This document shows positions 17,207 to 26,279 of a DNA stretch of 64,000 bases, one piece after another. This stretch comes from an uncultured Bacilli bacterium (GTDB taxonomy: Bacteria; Bacillota_I; Bacilli_A; RF39; UBA660), in contig CAJTXY010000001.1 in the NCBI GenBank assembly GCA_910583685.1, positions 20,439 through 84,438 of the forward strand. The letters run 5' to 3'. Each line of letters begins with the position of its first letter. Position 1 is the stretch's first letter. The notes beneath the pieces are model-generated. The model was not told the DNA's origin, ran no database searches, and saw nothing but the letters and a program-made list of their open reading frames with translations. A program made the translations under genes and the position numbers.

Positions 17207-17851
17207 TTATTTATTTTGCTTTGACTTTTTAGAATTCTTATTTTTTTCCTTTGTTTCTTGTTGTTCTCTCATTTTCTTAAATTCTAAAAACTCCTGACGT
17301 TCTCTTTCTCTTTCTTTTTTCGTAGAAATAGAAAAGCCAATTACAAATATTAAGGTAATTCCTAAAAATACTATAATAATAGTTGTTGGTTCTGCCAAAC
17401 TATTCATAATAGAACCAATACTTGGAAATCTAGCAATATAAAGCCCTTCTACATCGCTAAATTCGACTAGATTTTTATCCTGTGCTGAGTTATTGTCACC
17501 TTTTGTAATAAAATACTTCTCTCCATCTTCTTCTACAATATCAATGATACGATGGGTCGTAACAGTATTTTCAGCATCACGGAAAGCGATGACATCTTCC
17601 TTTTTTAGTGTTTTGGGATTTACCATTTTAGTTAGTACTAAATCACCTTTATGTATTTTGGTCTCCATTGAATTAGAAAGAACAATAAATGGTTTATACC
17701 CAAATACATTTGGCACCTTGTCCTTGTTAATTTTTGACTGAACCATAATATATAAGTTCATAATTAAAATAGGCACCAATAGTAAGCATATTACAACAAA
17801 AATGATATTGCTTATTTTTTGATACCATACTTTTGATTTTTCATTTTCCAT
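17207..17851 (-). CDS. sipW: SipW-type signal peptidase (first copy)
   Basis: 214 residues. Two membrane segments, one near residues 15-35 and one near 160-180, flank the catalytic part: VLSNSMETKIH holds the Ser near residue 65, VTTHRIIDI the His near 105, and TKGDNNSAQD follows. The end is very charged (ERERERQEF..., KKSKQNK). The Ser-His pattern and TasA partner gene identify a SipW-type enzyme. The ATG at 17851 is chosen; AAAGGTGAT overlaps a GTG nine bases upstream. It is the first gene of the locus, preceded by a ~330-base non-coding stretch that must hold the promoter. Confidence 0.9.
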   Translation of the reverse strand: MENEKSKVWYQKISNIIFVVICLLLVPILIMNLYIMVQSKINKDKVPNVFGYKPFIVLSNSMETKIHKGDLVLTKMVNPKTLKKEDVIAFRDAENTVTTHRIIDIVEEDGEKYFITKGDNNSAQDKNLVEFSDVEGLYIARFPSIGSIMNSLAEPTTIIIVFLGITLIFVIGFSISTKKERERERQEFLEFKKMREQQETKEKNKNSKKSKQNK

Positions 17852-18179
17852 ACTAATCACCTTTCCCTATTTTCATTCATTGAAAATTTTTAGACAAAAT
17901 AATAAAACAATTGCAATCTTTTCTTTTGCTATTTATTCAGTAGTAAAGGGATTAGATCATTGTTTTATTATTTCTTTTTATTCTTTTATTATAAAAGCTT
18001 TTTGGCTTTGCAAGTTCTATAATAACATAAAGTATTATTACTTCACAACAAAAAAATACATTTTTTTCACTTGCTATCTTTTTTTCAAGATTTAAGTATA
18101 ATAAAAAGACCAATATTCCTGGGATCATCAAACAAAATTTTTCTTACTTGTTTTTTTATAACCTATTGATCTTTTGCTT
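17852..18179 (-). promoter_or_regulatory. Non-coding leader of the SipW/TasA locus
   Basis: 328 bases without a credible gene, very T-rich on the plus strand. On the minus strand a TATAAT (17988-17993) is present, but the -35 to its upstream side is weak (AACTTG at 17 bases). No riboswitch or strong terminator was recognised. Confidence 0.3.
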
Positions 18180-18572
18180 TTAAATTTCTGAACTCATCAT
18201 TAGCTTATAAATTGCTTTGATGTTTTCTTTCTTATCGTGGTTCATTTCAATAAAGTTAAGATGTAGTTGATAGCCACTATCTAGGCTAAATAATAACTCT
18301 ACCTTTCCTGGTTTATAGTTAATTGCACTAGACGATATGGAACGATATGGAATAATATGAATTTTCTTGTAATATACACCTAGGGTATCTCTATCAAATA
18401 GAATCATCCTTTTGCTTGTAAAAACTACATAGTCTTTACTGTTCTTATAAGCAAAAACGAATTTTTCTTTTGCATCAATATATTCTCTTGCATATTCCTC
18501 TAACTCTTCTTCTTTTACTTCATATTTAAAGTCAAAGTATTTTGCCAATTCTTTAAATTTAATGTATGCCAT
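18180..18572 (-). CDS. PH-domain-like protein
   Basis: 130 residues, soluble. After a ~30-residue helical start, a stretch of alternating strands (EKFVFAYKNSKDYVVFTSKR, MILFDRD, HIIPYRSISS) and a final helix (KKENIKAIYKLMM) gives the bacterial PH (bPH/DUF1696-like) pattern, including the typical phrase VFTSKRMILFD. Function is unknown; such proteins are intracellular and often stress-linked. The start at 18572 is set by AGAGGTGA four bases upstream, giving a chain 13 residues shorter than the longest frame. It is isolated between two non-coding stretches. Confidence 0.65.
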   Translation of the reverse strand: MAYIKFKELAKYFDFKYEVKEEELEEYAREYIDAKEKFVFAYKNSKDYVVFTSKRMILFDRDTLGVYYKKIHIIPYRSISSSAINYKPGKVELLFSLDSGYQLHLNFIEMNHDKKENIKAIYKLMMSSEI

Positions 18573-18879
18573 ACACTCACCTCTTTTATTATCAAAGTTA
18601 TTGTAACACACTTAATTACAGAAGGAAAGCGCAATGTAAAATTAGACATTTTATTGACAGGAGCTATTTTCTGATATTTACATTTTGAATACATTATTAT
18701 TTACGTTTTTTGTCATATTTTCGACATTTTTTGACGTTTTCGAATCCCTTTATTTTACTTTTCTATTTAACACTATATTTTTTATTGACACTATATTTGT
18801 ACTCGGTTTTTACTGCTTTTCGTTTTGTCTCATAGATAGATTATTGAACACTACCGCCTTATTCCTATAAGTTTTTTTA

Positions 18880-18960
18880 CAAATAAAAAGAGGAAAATAG
18901 ATTGTATTTCTTCTGTCTTATTGTTATCATACTACAAGACTTCACGCACTTCCTCTTAGT
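18880..18960 (-). ncRNA. Possible small RNA or isolated structured terminator
   Basis: Read on the minus strand, AAGAGGAA (18951-18958) pairs with TTCCTCTT (18888-18895) across ~55 bases that contain an inner stem GTCTTGT/ACA..AAGAC. A T-rich tail follows the outer stem. A TACAAT at about eight bases before the outer arm could be a -10, though no good -35 is seen. It lies in the 483-base gap 18573-19055 between mraY, which has its own terminator, and the PH-domain gene. No known RNA family is recognised. Confidence 0.3.
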
Positions 18961-19031
18961 GATCTATTGTACTCATTTTACCATTTTTTCTTCGAGTCAT
19001 CCCCACATATTCTATCAATAAATTTCTAATA

Positions 19032-19054
19032 AAAAAAGGCGTTTTTGCGCCTTA
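19032..19054 (-). terminator. Rho-independent terminator of mraY
   Basis: GC-rich short stem (AAGGCG/CGCCTT) immediately after the mraY stop, with seven T residues on the minus strand. Confidence 0.9.
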
Positions 19055-19055
19055 T

Positions 19056-20036
19056 TTATAACCATACTCCAAAGATAATTCCACTCATTGCTAGGATCAA
19101 ACCGCCTACCCAAAATAGCTTTACAATATCAGTTTCTGCCCATCCTAACTTTTCAAAATGATGATGAAGCGGTGTCATTAAAAATAATTTTTTGTGTAAT
19201 ACCTGTACCCAAAATGTCTGTATGATAACACTTAATGTCTCAATTACGAAGACACCTGCTACTACTAGCAACGTAAGCTCTCTATGCGTAAGAATAGCAA
19301 TCGCAGCCATTGCCCCTCCTAGGGCAAGGGAACCTGTATCACCCATAAATACTTTTGCAGGATGCGTATTATAGATCAAAAATCCTATTAAACTTCCCAC
19401 CAAAATTAAGCAAAATAGACCAATGTCCTCGAAACCGACCATCAGAGATATTAGACTAAAAGCAATAAAGGCAATCGCAGAAAGACCACCTGCTAAGCCG
19501 TCTAAACCATCTGTTAAATTAACTGCATTCGAAGCTCCCACTAATACAAAGAGAATAAACAAACCATAAAGCCAGCCCATTTCAATATCAATATTTAATG
19601 TGCCAACAACCCAGGAAGTTTGCCCCCCACTACGCATATATATGTAGAAAAAGCCAATTGCAATTAAGACTTGCATAAATAGCTTTTGATAGGTAGTAAG
19701 TCCCTCATTATTTTTCTTTCGAATCGATAAAAAATCATCTAAAAAGCCAATTACAGCATACCCTACAAATACTAAAAGTACAATTCCTAGATTCGATGAG
19801 TATGAAACCTTATTGGTTAATAGTAAGCCCAAAGTAGTAATTACAGTTGGGGCAATAAAAATCAGTCCTCCCATCGTCGGCGTTCCCGATTTTTTTCTAT
19901 GGTTTTCTCCTACAAATATACTGATCGTTTGCCCTATTTTTAATCTTTTCAAAATTGGTACTAAAATAAGGCCTAAAACCGCTGAGGTTAAAAATCCAAT
20001 CATAATTGCAAATACAGCTTTTGTTAAAAGCAACAT
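19056..20036 (-). CDS. mraY: Phospho-N-acetylmuramoyl-pentapeptide transferase
   Basis: 326 residues, about ten membrane segments. Transfers phospho-MurNAc-pentapeptide from UDP to undecaprenyl phosphate to make lipid I. Family motifs are complete: SGTPTMGGLIF near residue 50, the catalytic aspartates in FLDDFLSI near 100, NAVNLTDGLDGLAGG near 170, FMGDTGSLALGG near 230 and the PLHHHFEKLGW histidine motif near 290. It follows the transpeptidase gene by 91 bases, a trimmed dcw-type pair: murE, murF, murD and murG are not here. Confidence 0.97.
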   Translation of the reverse strand: MLLLTKAVFAIMIGFLTSAVLGLILVPILKRLKIGQTISIFVGENHRKKSGTPTMGGLIFIAPTVITTLGLLLTNKVSYSSNLGIVLLVFVGYAVIGFLDDFLSIRKKNNEGLTTYQKLFMQVLIAIGFFYIYMRSGGQTSWVVGTLNIDIEMGWLYGLFILFVLVGASNAVNLTDGLDGLAGGLSAIAFIAFSLISLMVGFEDIGLFCLILVGSLIGFLIYNTHPAKVFMGDTGSLALGGAMAAIAILTHRELTLLVVAGVFVIETLSVIIQTFWVQVLHKKLFLMTPLHHHFEKLGWAETDIVKLFWVGGLILAMSGIIFGVWL

Positions 20037-20127
20037 TATTCTTCACTCCATTTCTTCGTAAGTATTATACCACATAAATTTACTCTATATTAGAAAACCC
20101 CTAATTTTAGACAAAACTTTACATTCG

Positions 20128-22032
20128 TTAGTTTAGTAACAATCGAACAGTCCCACCTTCTGCTAATTTTTCACCAGCTTCTGGCGATTGTGAGATGACT
20201 TTTTCACCAGTTCCAGAATACTCAACAGTAAAGTTTTCTAACCTTTTTTTAGCCTCTTTTACATCCTTTCCAACTACATTTGGTACTTTGTAAGTAATTT
20301 TATCAGTCCATTCCAAGTCTTTTGCCATCTCTCCATCTTGCTTTTCAATCCCTAAGGCATCGATAATATCTAAGAGTATTTTTCTTGCTACTGGTGTAGT
20401 AGTATAGCTAGAAAGTTGAGCTGTATTTTTAGGATTATCAATCGCAATATATAAAACAGCTTCTGGATCATTTGAGGGAACGATTCCTACAAATGACATT
20501 ATATAATTATTCACCAGATATCTACCATCTTCTACCTTTTGTGCTGTACCCGTTTTTCCGCCGATCCGGTAGCCTTCAATAAAAGCAGCCTTTCCTCCCC
20601 CTTTTGCAACGACACTTTCTAGGGCTCTTCTCATAATCTTAGATGTTTTTTTGCTAATTGTTTTTCTTACGACTTTTGGGTCTGTTTTTTGGATCACATT
20701 CCCGGTTTCTTTCTCCATTACATTTTTCACAACATATGGTTGATATAAATTCCCTCCATTTAAAACGGCAGATACTGCTGTTACCTGTTGGATCGGCGTG
20801 ACACTTACTCCTTGTCCAAAAGCAGTGGTTGCTAATTCTACATTTCCTACTTGATCTAAGTTAAAAATAATCCCCTTTCCTTCTCCATTTAAATCAATCC
20901 CTGTTTTTTCACCAAATCCAAATAAGTCTAGATAGGAAAATAGCTTTTCCTTCCCAAGGAGTTGCCCCATTTTTACAAAACCTGGGTTGCAAGAGTTTTG
21001 GAGGACTTGTAAAAAGGTTTGATGCCCATGGCCTCCCGCTTTCCAACATTTGATACGGGCAGTATCCACCTGAACAGATCCAGAGTCAAAAAACTCATCT
21101 TTGTCCAAGTCAATTAATCCTTCTTCTACTACAGCTGATGTCGTAATAATTTTAAAGGTGGATCCTGGTTCATAAGATGCCCAAATAGGTAAGTTTCTAG
21201 AAAGTTCTTCTGTTGAATAGTTTTGATAGTTATTAGGATCGAAGTTTGGTCTACTACTCATTCCTAAGATTTCTCCTGTCTTAGGATTCATCACTACAGC
21301 TAAGGCCATTTCTGGTGAAAACATATCCACTACATTGTCCAGTTCTCGTTCTAATGATTTTTGAATATTAATATCAATTGTTAGTTGAATATTTAATCCA
21401 TCTTGAGGCGCTACATAAACGTCTGATAGGTTCAAGCGATTTCCCTTGGCATCTGAAAAGTATTTGATTGCTCCAGCTTCTCCAGTTAAGTATTTGTCAT
21501 ACTCTAATTCTAGCCCTGAGAGGCCCTGATTATCAATTCCAACATATCCTAAAACGTGCGAAAGTAAGTTGCCATACGGATAATACCTCTTAGCCTCTTT
21601 TACTAAATACACCCCTTCTAACTCTAATGCTGAAATCTTATCTGCTATCTCAAATGAAAGTCTTCTTCCTTCTGGGTGAACTCTTTCAATAGAAGTTTGT
21701 TTGCTCACGTGTGCATACATCTCTTTATAACTCACATTCAGAATGTCAGCAAGTTTCTTTGCTACTTCTTCTTTATTTTTGATTTGGTTGGGAATTAATA
21801 CAAGTGAAGTTGTAGTTAGATTATCGGCAAGCACAACCCCATTTCTGTCCAATATTAGCCCACGACTTGCTTCAATTGGCAGATCTCTACTCCATAAATC
21901 TTTTGCAAGTGCAGAAAGTTTTTTGTAATCAAACACTTGAATATAGAAAACTTTAAATACGACTAAAAAGAATAATAAAGTAAAAATTAGAAATGTAATA
22001 CGAATTCTAGCATCAATCTTTTTTACAAACAT
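20128..22032 (-). CDS. Class B penicillin-binding protein with PASTA domain (FtsI/SpoVD family)
   Basis: 634 residues. An N-terminal anchor (ITFLIFTLLFFLVVFKVFYI) precedes the PBP dimer domain (SRGLILDRNGVVLADN). The transpeptidase has SxxK in PGSTFKI near residue 300, SxN in NSCNPGF near 350 and KTGTAQ near 500. One C-terminal PASTA domain (VPNVVGKDVKEAKKRL) follows. Crosslinks peptidoglycan at the septum or spore cortex. SpoVD and PBP2B share this layout in Bacillus; with SpoIVF and coat genes in the window either role is possible. It is paired with mraY. Confidence 0.92.
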   Translation of the reverse strand: MFVKKIDARIRITFLIFTLLFFLVVFKVFYIQVFDYKKLSALAKDLWSRDLPIEASRGLILDRNGVVLADNLTTTSLVLIPNQIKNKEEVAKKLADILNVSYKEMYAHVSKQTSIERVHPEGRRLSFEIADKISALELEGVYLVKEAKRYYPYGNLLSHVLGYVGIDNQGLSGLELEYDKYLTGEAGAIKYFSDAKGNRLNLSDVYVAPQDGLNIQLTIDINIQKSLERELDNVVDMFSPEMALAVVMNPKTGEILGMSSRPNFDPNNYQNYSTEELSRNLPIWASYEPGSTFKIITTSAVVEEGLIDLDKDEFFDSGSVQVDTARIKCWKAGGHGHQTFLQVLQNSCNPGFVKMGQLLGKEKLFSYLDLFGFGEKTGIDLNGEGKGIIFNLDQVGNVELATTAFGQGVSVTPIQQVTAVSAVLNGGNLYQPYVVKNVMEKETGNVIQKTDPKVVRKTISKKTSKIMRRALESVVAKGGGKAAFIEGYRIGGKTGTAQKVEDGRYLVNNYIMSFVGIVPSNDPEAVLYIAIDNPKNTAQLSSYTTTPVARKILLDIIDALGIEKQDGEMAKDLEWTDKITYKVPNVVGKDVKEAKKRLENFTVEYSGTGEKVISQSPEAGEKLAEGGTVRLLLN

Positions 22033-22136
22033 AATATCACCTACACTACTTTATGAGCATAACGAAAAAACATGTCCACTTTTAAAACAAGGCATAAACC
22101 ACATTTGTCTTTTCATATACTTTTCTAGGTGATAGT

Positions 22137-22859
22137 ATGAAAATCTTTTCATTAAAAAATAATCAATATAATAATTCTTCATTTATAGAAACGGTCTATA
22201 ATGATAAAAACGTAGAAGGATTAGTACTGGATATCATTATGACTTTAGATCATAAAATTATTGTATTTCCAGAATCTACGAGTACATCTGTCGGTCTTGA
22301 ATCTGTTCAAAAGAAAACTTTAAAGGAGATTAAAGATTCTGAGATAGAGCTTTTGGAGACTTATTTAAAACAGCTTACTAATTTTAAAAAACGAATTATT
22401 CTTAATATTATACCAATGGAACAACCTATTTTAACTGATTATACTGCTGAATCTATTTATAAGCAGAATTGTTTCTATATCGATCAAATATTAGAAATTG
22501 TTACACGTTACAAAGAATGCGTTATTAGTATGATGAGTATTAGTACTTCACTTCTTAATATTTTAAAATCTAAAAAATTAGATTATAAATTAGGTTGGGT
22601 TATTGCTACAGAGAATACCAATTATATTGATCTTGATATGTACATTTTTGCAAGCAGCGTGCTTGATAATGCTGTTTTAATGCAGCAGATTGACCATAAC
22701 AAAGAGATTATGGTTTATGCTGTAGATGGCTATAGCATTAATAATGTTTTAAACTTTTTTAAAAGTAGAGAAAAAAGTTCTATTAAGAAAAAAATATTCA
22801 GTGAAATTTTTGTCATCACCTATTATCCTGACATTTTCACTAATACTTATTTAAATTAA
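22137..22859 (+). CDS. GDPD-like TIM-barrel protein, catalytic residues apparently lost
   Basis: 240 residues, soluble, no signal peptide. Starts MKIFSLKN and contains VLDIIMTLDHKIIVFPES, which looks like the second strand of glycerophosphodiester phosphodiesterases (E.D...T.DG..V..HD). The opening HRG....PENT motif is missing and the acidic pair reads differently. It is similar along its whole length to the protein at 55429-56157 (MKI opening, LLET.LK.L, ILS/T..., YI near residue 200). The pair is probably a lineage-specific family with a degenerate GDPD fold. AGGTGAT lies three bases before the ATG. It is divergent from the transpeptidase gene and convergent with divIVA. Confidence 0.5.
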   Translation: MKIFSLKNNQYNNSSFIETVYNDKNVEGLVLDIIMTLDHKIIVFPESTSTSVGLESVQKKTLKEIKDSEIELLETYLKQLTNFKKRIILNIIPMEQPILTDYTAESIYKQNCFYIDQILEIVTRYKECVISMMSISTSLLNILKSKKLDYKLGWVIATENTNYIDLDMYIFASSVLDNAVLMQQIDHNKEIMVYAVDGYSINNVLNFFKSREKSSIKKKIFSEIFVITYYPDIFTNTYLN

Positions 22860-22865
22860 CCACCA

Positions 22866-22890
22866 TAAAAAAAGAGTATCTCTACTCCAG
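22866..22890 (-). terminator. Terminator of the sepF-divIVA unit
   Basis: Short stem GAGTA/TACTC overlapping the divIVA stop codon, followed by seven T residues on the minus strand. Confidence 0.75.
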
Positions 22891-23313
22891 TTCCAAAACT
22901 TCTATTTCGTCAACAACAGCTAGCTGTTGTTCAATAATAAGCTTTAATTTTCTTTTAAATATTTTCATATTTTTCTCTATAACTTCTCGATTTACTTCGA
23001 TTTTTTCTGCTTTTAGTAATGCTTCATTCACGATGCGATCTGCATTATGTTTTGCATTATCTATAATCATAGCAGATTCTTCTTTGGCTGTATTTTTTAT
23101 GTTTTCGCCATTTATTTCAGCATTTCTTACAGCCTGTTTTAATGTTTCCTCTATTCTGCGATAATGCTCTAATTCACTTTTTAGCCGATCGATTTCTAGT
23201 TCTTGATGTCTGCATTTATTGACAATGTCTTCTGTTTGTGTAATAACATCATTAATAAATCGATTTACTTCATTGCGATTATATCCATTTGCCTCATAAT
23301 TAAATTTTTCCAT
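22882..23313 (-). CDS. divIVA: DivIVA-domain protein
   Basis: 143 residues. The N-terminal lipid-binding region (FNYEANGYNRNEVNRFIND) matches the DivIVA start, in which an F.....GY....V..F..-type pattern precedes a coiled coil. The rest is a long heptad-like coiled coil (to about residue 130). DivIVA marks poles and septa by binding curved membrane and recruits division or wall proteins. It follows sepF by 24 bases, as in the Bacillus yggS-sepF-ylmG-ylmH-divIVA cluster, but ylmG and ylmH are absent. B. subtilis DivIVA is a little longer (~164). Confidence 0.85.
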   Translation of the reverse strand: MEKFNYEANGYNRNEVNRFINDVITQTEDIVNKCRHQELEIDRLKSELEHYRRIEETLKQAVRNAEINGENIKNTAKEESAMIIDNAKHNADRIVNEALLKAEKIEVNREVIEKNMKIFKRKLKLIIEQQLAVVDEIEVLELE

Positions 23314-23337
23314 ATAATCACCCCTATAGGAAAAGTA

Positions 23338-23772
23338 TTACCAATTAAAATCGTCATCTTCCTTTTCTTTTTTGCTGCGACTAGTTTTTGGTGCTGCAGC
23401 TTCCTTATCATCACTAATTTTTCCTTCAACATTAATATTGTTAGGAGTACATAGGAAAATACCACCACCTAGTTTTTGTAAATCACCACCAATTGCATAT
23501 AGGGTTCCACTAAGGAAATCTACAATTCTCTTTCCCTGATCAGGTGTTACTCTTTTTAAATTCACTACTACTGCGTTACGTGCCTTTAAATAATCTGCAA
23601 TTTGCTGAGACTCTGAATATGCCCTAGGTTCTAATAGCATCATTTTAGATCCTGCCATTCCATTCTCATCATGATATTCTTCCCTCGATGTTGAATAGAA
23701 TTCTTCTTCTACTACATCCTCACTTACCTCTTCTTCTGGTCCAAATAATCCTTTTAATTTATCTAAAGCCAT
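23338..23772 (-). CDS. sepF: Cell division protein SepF
   Basis: 144 residues. An N-terminal amphipathic membrane-binding helix ([12 protein letters not shown]) and an acidic linker lead to the SepF core: [46 protein letters not shown] and [11 protein letters not shown]. SepF polymerises into rings that bundle FtsZ filaments and tie them to the membrane. The start at 23772 has TGGAGG seven bases upstream, dropping six residues of the longest frame. The tail is Lys/Asp-rich. Confidence 0.95.
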   Translation of the reverse strand: MALDKLKGLFGPEEEVSEDVVEEEFYSTSREEYHDENGMAGSKMMLLEPRAYSESQQIADYLKARNAVVVNLKRVTPDQGKRIVDFLSGTLYAIGGDLQKLGGGIFLCTPNNINVEGKISDDKEAAAPKTSRSKKEKEDDDFNW

Positions 23773-23868
23773 TTTATTTCCTCCATTCAAGCCTATCTTA
23801 TCTTAACTATCTATCATTGTAGCATATTTTTTTTATTTATAAAAGTATAAATTTGAAAATTTAATTAC

Positions 23869-25716
23869 CTATAGTGGGTCACTTGTATTCCCAACTCGTT
23901 CAATCGGTGTTACGGTAGTTTGGGTTGTTACTGGTGTTTGCATTTGTGTATAATGATACCAAATATTGTTTACATCTACATTGTTGCTTAATGGTGTAGG
24001 ATTTGGTTTGTCTACATACATAAATACTGGTACTTTGAAGGCATTTCCAAAAGCTACACAGTTACCAGGTTTTAGGCTTTTTAACTGCACTATTATTTCC
24101 TGCGATACGTTTGGTACCATATTTTTAATATAATCTAAATCTTTTGGATGCAATGTTCTCAATATTACGAAATTTGAGCATTGAGATATCGCAGTATCAG
24201 AAAGCTCTGATGGTCTTTGCGTAATAAGACCTAGAATTACTCCATATTTTCTTCCCTCTTTTGTAATTCTATCAAAAATATTATAGCCTAAAATTTCTGT
24301 ATCTGTATCTTTTTGAACATAGCGATGTGCTTCTTCTATCAAAATATGAAATGGCATACTACCACGAACTGAATTTTCTACAGCCATATTAAATAACATT
24401 TTTGATAAAATTTTAGTAATCACTTTCGCAAGACGGTCATCAATATAGTTAATATTGAAATTTACAATTTGACATTTACTGTTACTCATTGGATCTGTCA
24501 ATAATTTTTGGATATAACCTGCTCGTGATACATACTCTGGGTAATCAAAATATGCTTTCGCTTCACTATTTGCTAATGTATGAAGTCTAACACTTAATAC
24601 ATTGGCATAGTCGAATACTTTATCACTTTTTAGAATTCCTTCAGAAATCAAGGCAAAGTCCATTGCTTGTTCTAAATCAGATAATGTATAGTAGACTGGT
24701 TGGTCTTGTGTTTTATTTAAAGAGAGACTATCGTCTATAAAGCCTTTTACGAATTCAACGATTAACTCCATTTCTTGCATTTTGCCCATTTTATCAATTA
24801 ATAAGCATTGTTTAAACGTTCTAACATAACCAGGTTGGGCAATAGTAGACTCTAAGTTTAATTCTTCTGTATTAAATTTTGTAAGAACTGCTACTACTTG
24901 ATCTCGAATTTTTGTAGCCTCGTGACCGCTTAGTAGAATATCTTCTAAGGCTCTTGCTATAATATCATTTTTATGTTTGATTACATCAGGAGAATTTCCT
25001 GCCAAGATTGGCACTAGTTTCAGCATTTTTTCAATGATTGGTAATTGATTTAGCGTTGTTACATCTAATAGTAATGCTAAGTCATCTACCCCTAGTAACC
25101 ATACTGGTATTTTTATAATATCAGTATCGGCAAATTTGGTGTTTGTTGTATAGGTTTTATAATGGATCATAGGATTGTGCTTATTTAAATCTTTAAAGGC
25201 ACTTGTATACTCTCCATAGGCATCAAACATAAAAATATTAGCACCTATAGGAGCATCTTTTCTCGAGTGGAAAAGCTTCTGTATTAGACTTGATACCGTA
25301 AAACTTTTTCCCGCTCCACTATTTCCTAAAATTGCAAAATGATTACTAAAAAAGTCATTTACAGGAACATTGATCTTATAATTTTTATATACATTGGAAT
25401 AGCCAAAGAAGGTATAGCCATCTGTTGTTTCTTGTTTTCCTAAAAATACTTCTAGCTCTTCCATTTTTATCATTCGCACTAGAGATTTAAAAGCAGGTTT
25501 GGAAGAGACTCCTGGAGTAAAAGAGGCTCCTTTTAATTCACCAACAATATTAATAAGCATTTTTTTTTGATCTACATTTGCAATCTCTCCCACAATCTTT
25601 TCCTCGCCACTTTCAAAAACAACGTGAAGATTTACAAGATTGGGCTGCTTATTAATATCAATAGCGAGTTCTACAATGACACTGTTTTCTAATATTTCAA
25701 TGATTTTCCCTAGCAT
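23869..25716 (-). CDS. HerA-like (DUF87) hexameric ATPase
   Basis: 615 residues, soluble. An N-terminal beta-barrel (HAS-barrel-like, GKIIEILENSVIVEL) precedes the RecA-like core: Walker A GNSGAGKSFT near residue 135, Walker B HILIEEAHRY near 455, and a sensor-like GLITQRPSELS near 495. HerA helicases work with the NurA nuclease in end resection in archaea; bacterial relatives serve in DNA repair or in phage defence with SIR2 or nuclease partners. No NurA, SIR2 or nuclease gene is adjacent, so this copy is probably a housekeeping or solitary form. GAGGGTG precedes the ATG. Confidence 0.8.
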   Translation of the reverse strand: MLGKIIEILENSVIVELAIDINKQPNLVNLHVVFESGEEKIVGEIANVDQKKMLINIVGELKGASFTPGVSSKPAFKSLVRMIKMEELEVFLGKQETTDGYTFFGYSNVYKNYKINVPVNDFFSNHFAILGNSGAGKSFTVSSLIQKLFHSRKDAPIGANIFMFDAYGEYTSAFKDLNKHNPMIHYKTYTTNTKFADTDIIKIPVWLLGVDDLALLLDVTTLNQLPIIEKMLKLVPILAGNSPDVIKHKNDIIARALEDILLSGHEATKIRDQVVAVLTKFNTEELNLESTIAQPGYVRTFKQCLLIDKMGKMQEMELIVEFVKGFIDDSLSLNKTQDQPVYYTLSDLEQAMDFALISEGILKSDKVFDYANVLSVRLHTLANSEAKAYFDYPEYVSRAGYIQKLLTDPMSNSKCQIVNFNINYIDDRLAKVITKILSKMLFNMAVENSVRGSMPFHILIEEAHRYVQKDTDTEILGYNIFDRITKEGRKYGVILGLITQRPSELSDTAISQCSNFVILRTLHPKDLDYIKNMVPNVSQEIIVQLKSLKPGNCVAFGNAFKVPVFMYVDKPNPTPLSNNVDVNNIWYHYTQMQTPVTTQTTVTPIERVGNTSDPL

Positions 25717-25786
25717 ACAAACACCCTCTTATTCTGTTAATATTATAACGAAAAAAAAATGAAAAGTCTAGTATCAGTTTTTCATT

Positions 25787-26269
25787 TTAGTTTAATTTAA
25801 TGAACAATATATCATTATCGTGTTCTGTAATCATCTTCTTAACATTATCGAAATCTAGAAAAACAGTGGCTGTGTTCGTATTTGGATGAAAACCAACATT
25901 CTGTTTCCCGATTAGCTCTTTATCAAAGAGAACTATTACACTTTTTGTCTCATCATTTAAGATGCCAAATGGTGAAACATAACCATTTTCCAACTTCAAG
26001 TATTTATCTAATCGTTCACTAGAAGCAAAACTAAGTCTTGTACTCCCAATTTTTTTAGCAATTTCATCTAGTTTTATCTCTTTCGAATGATGGCAACATA
26101 AAAGGAAGTGCATTTTCCCGTTTGCATTACGTAAAAATAAATTTTTACATACGTAACCCTTATCTAAAAGTCCCTCTTTTTCCATATCTTCAATAGTATG
26201 AACTTCTTTATGCTCTACCAAGTTATATTTTATGTTTTTTGAATCCAAATAATCTAAAACTTCTTTCAT
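25787..26269 (-). CDS. YbaK/ProXp-type aminoacyl-tRNA deacylase
   Basis: 160 residues. YbaK/EbsC fold: EHKEVHTIEDM, GYVCKNLFLRN (with the conserved KNLF Lys of ProX/PrdX proteins), LLCCHHSKEIKL, RLSFASSERL, GYVSPFGIL and VGFHPNTNTATVFLDF. These match the free-standing INS-like proteins (ProX/PrdX/ProXp-ala) that hydrolyse mischarged Ala-tRNA(Pro). The ProRS encoded at 28299 lacks an internal INS domain, so a separate editing enzyme is expected. It lies 10 bases downstream of the HD gene and is probably cotranscribed with it. Confidence 0.85.
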   Translation of the reverse strand: MKEVLDYLDSKNIKYNLVEHKEVHTIEDMEKEGLLDKGYVCKNLFLRNANGKMHFLLCCHHSKEIKLDEIAKKIGSTRLSFASSERLDKYLKLENGYVSPFGILNDETKSVIVLFDKELIGKQNVGFHPNTNTATVFLDFDNVKKMITEHDNDILFIKLN

Positions 26270-26279
26270 ACTTTCACCT

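Noticed and set aside
18685..18870. 61-codon Phe-rich plus-strand frame between the PH-domain gene and mraY
   Set aside because: T-rich DNA translated; no ribosome site and no conserved-looking pattern.
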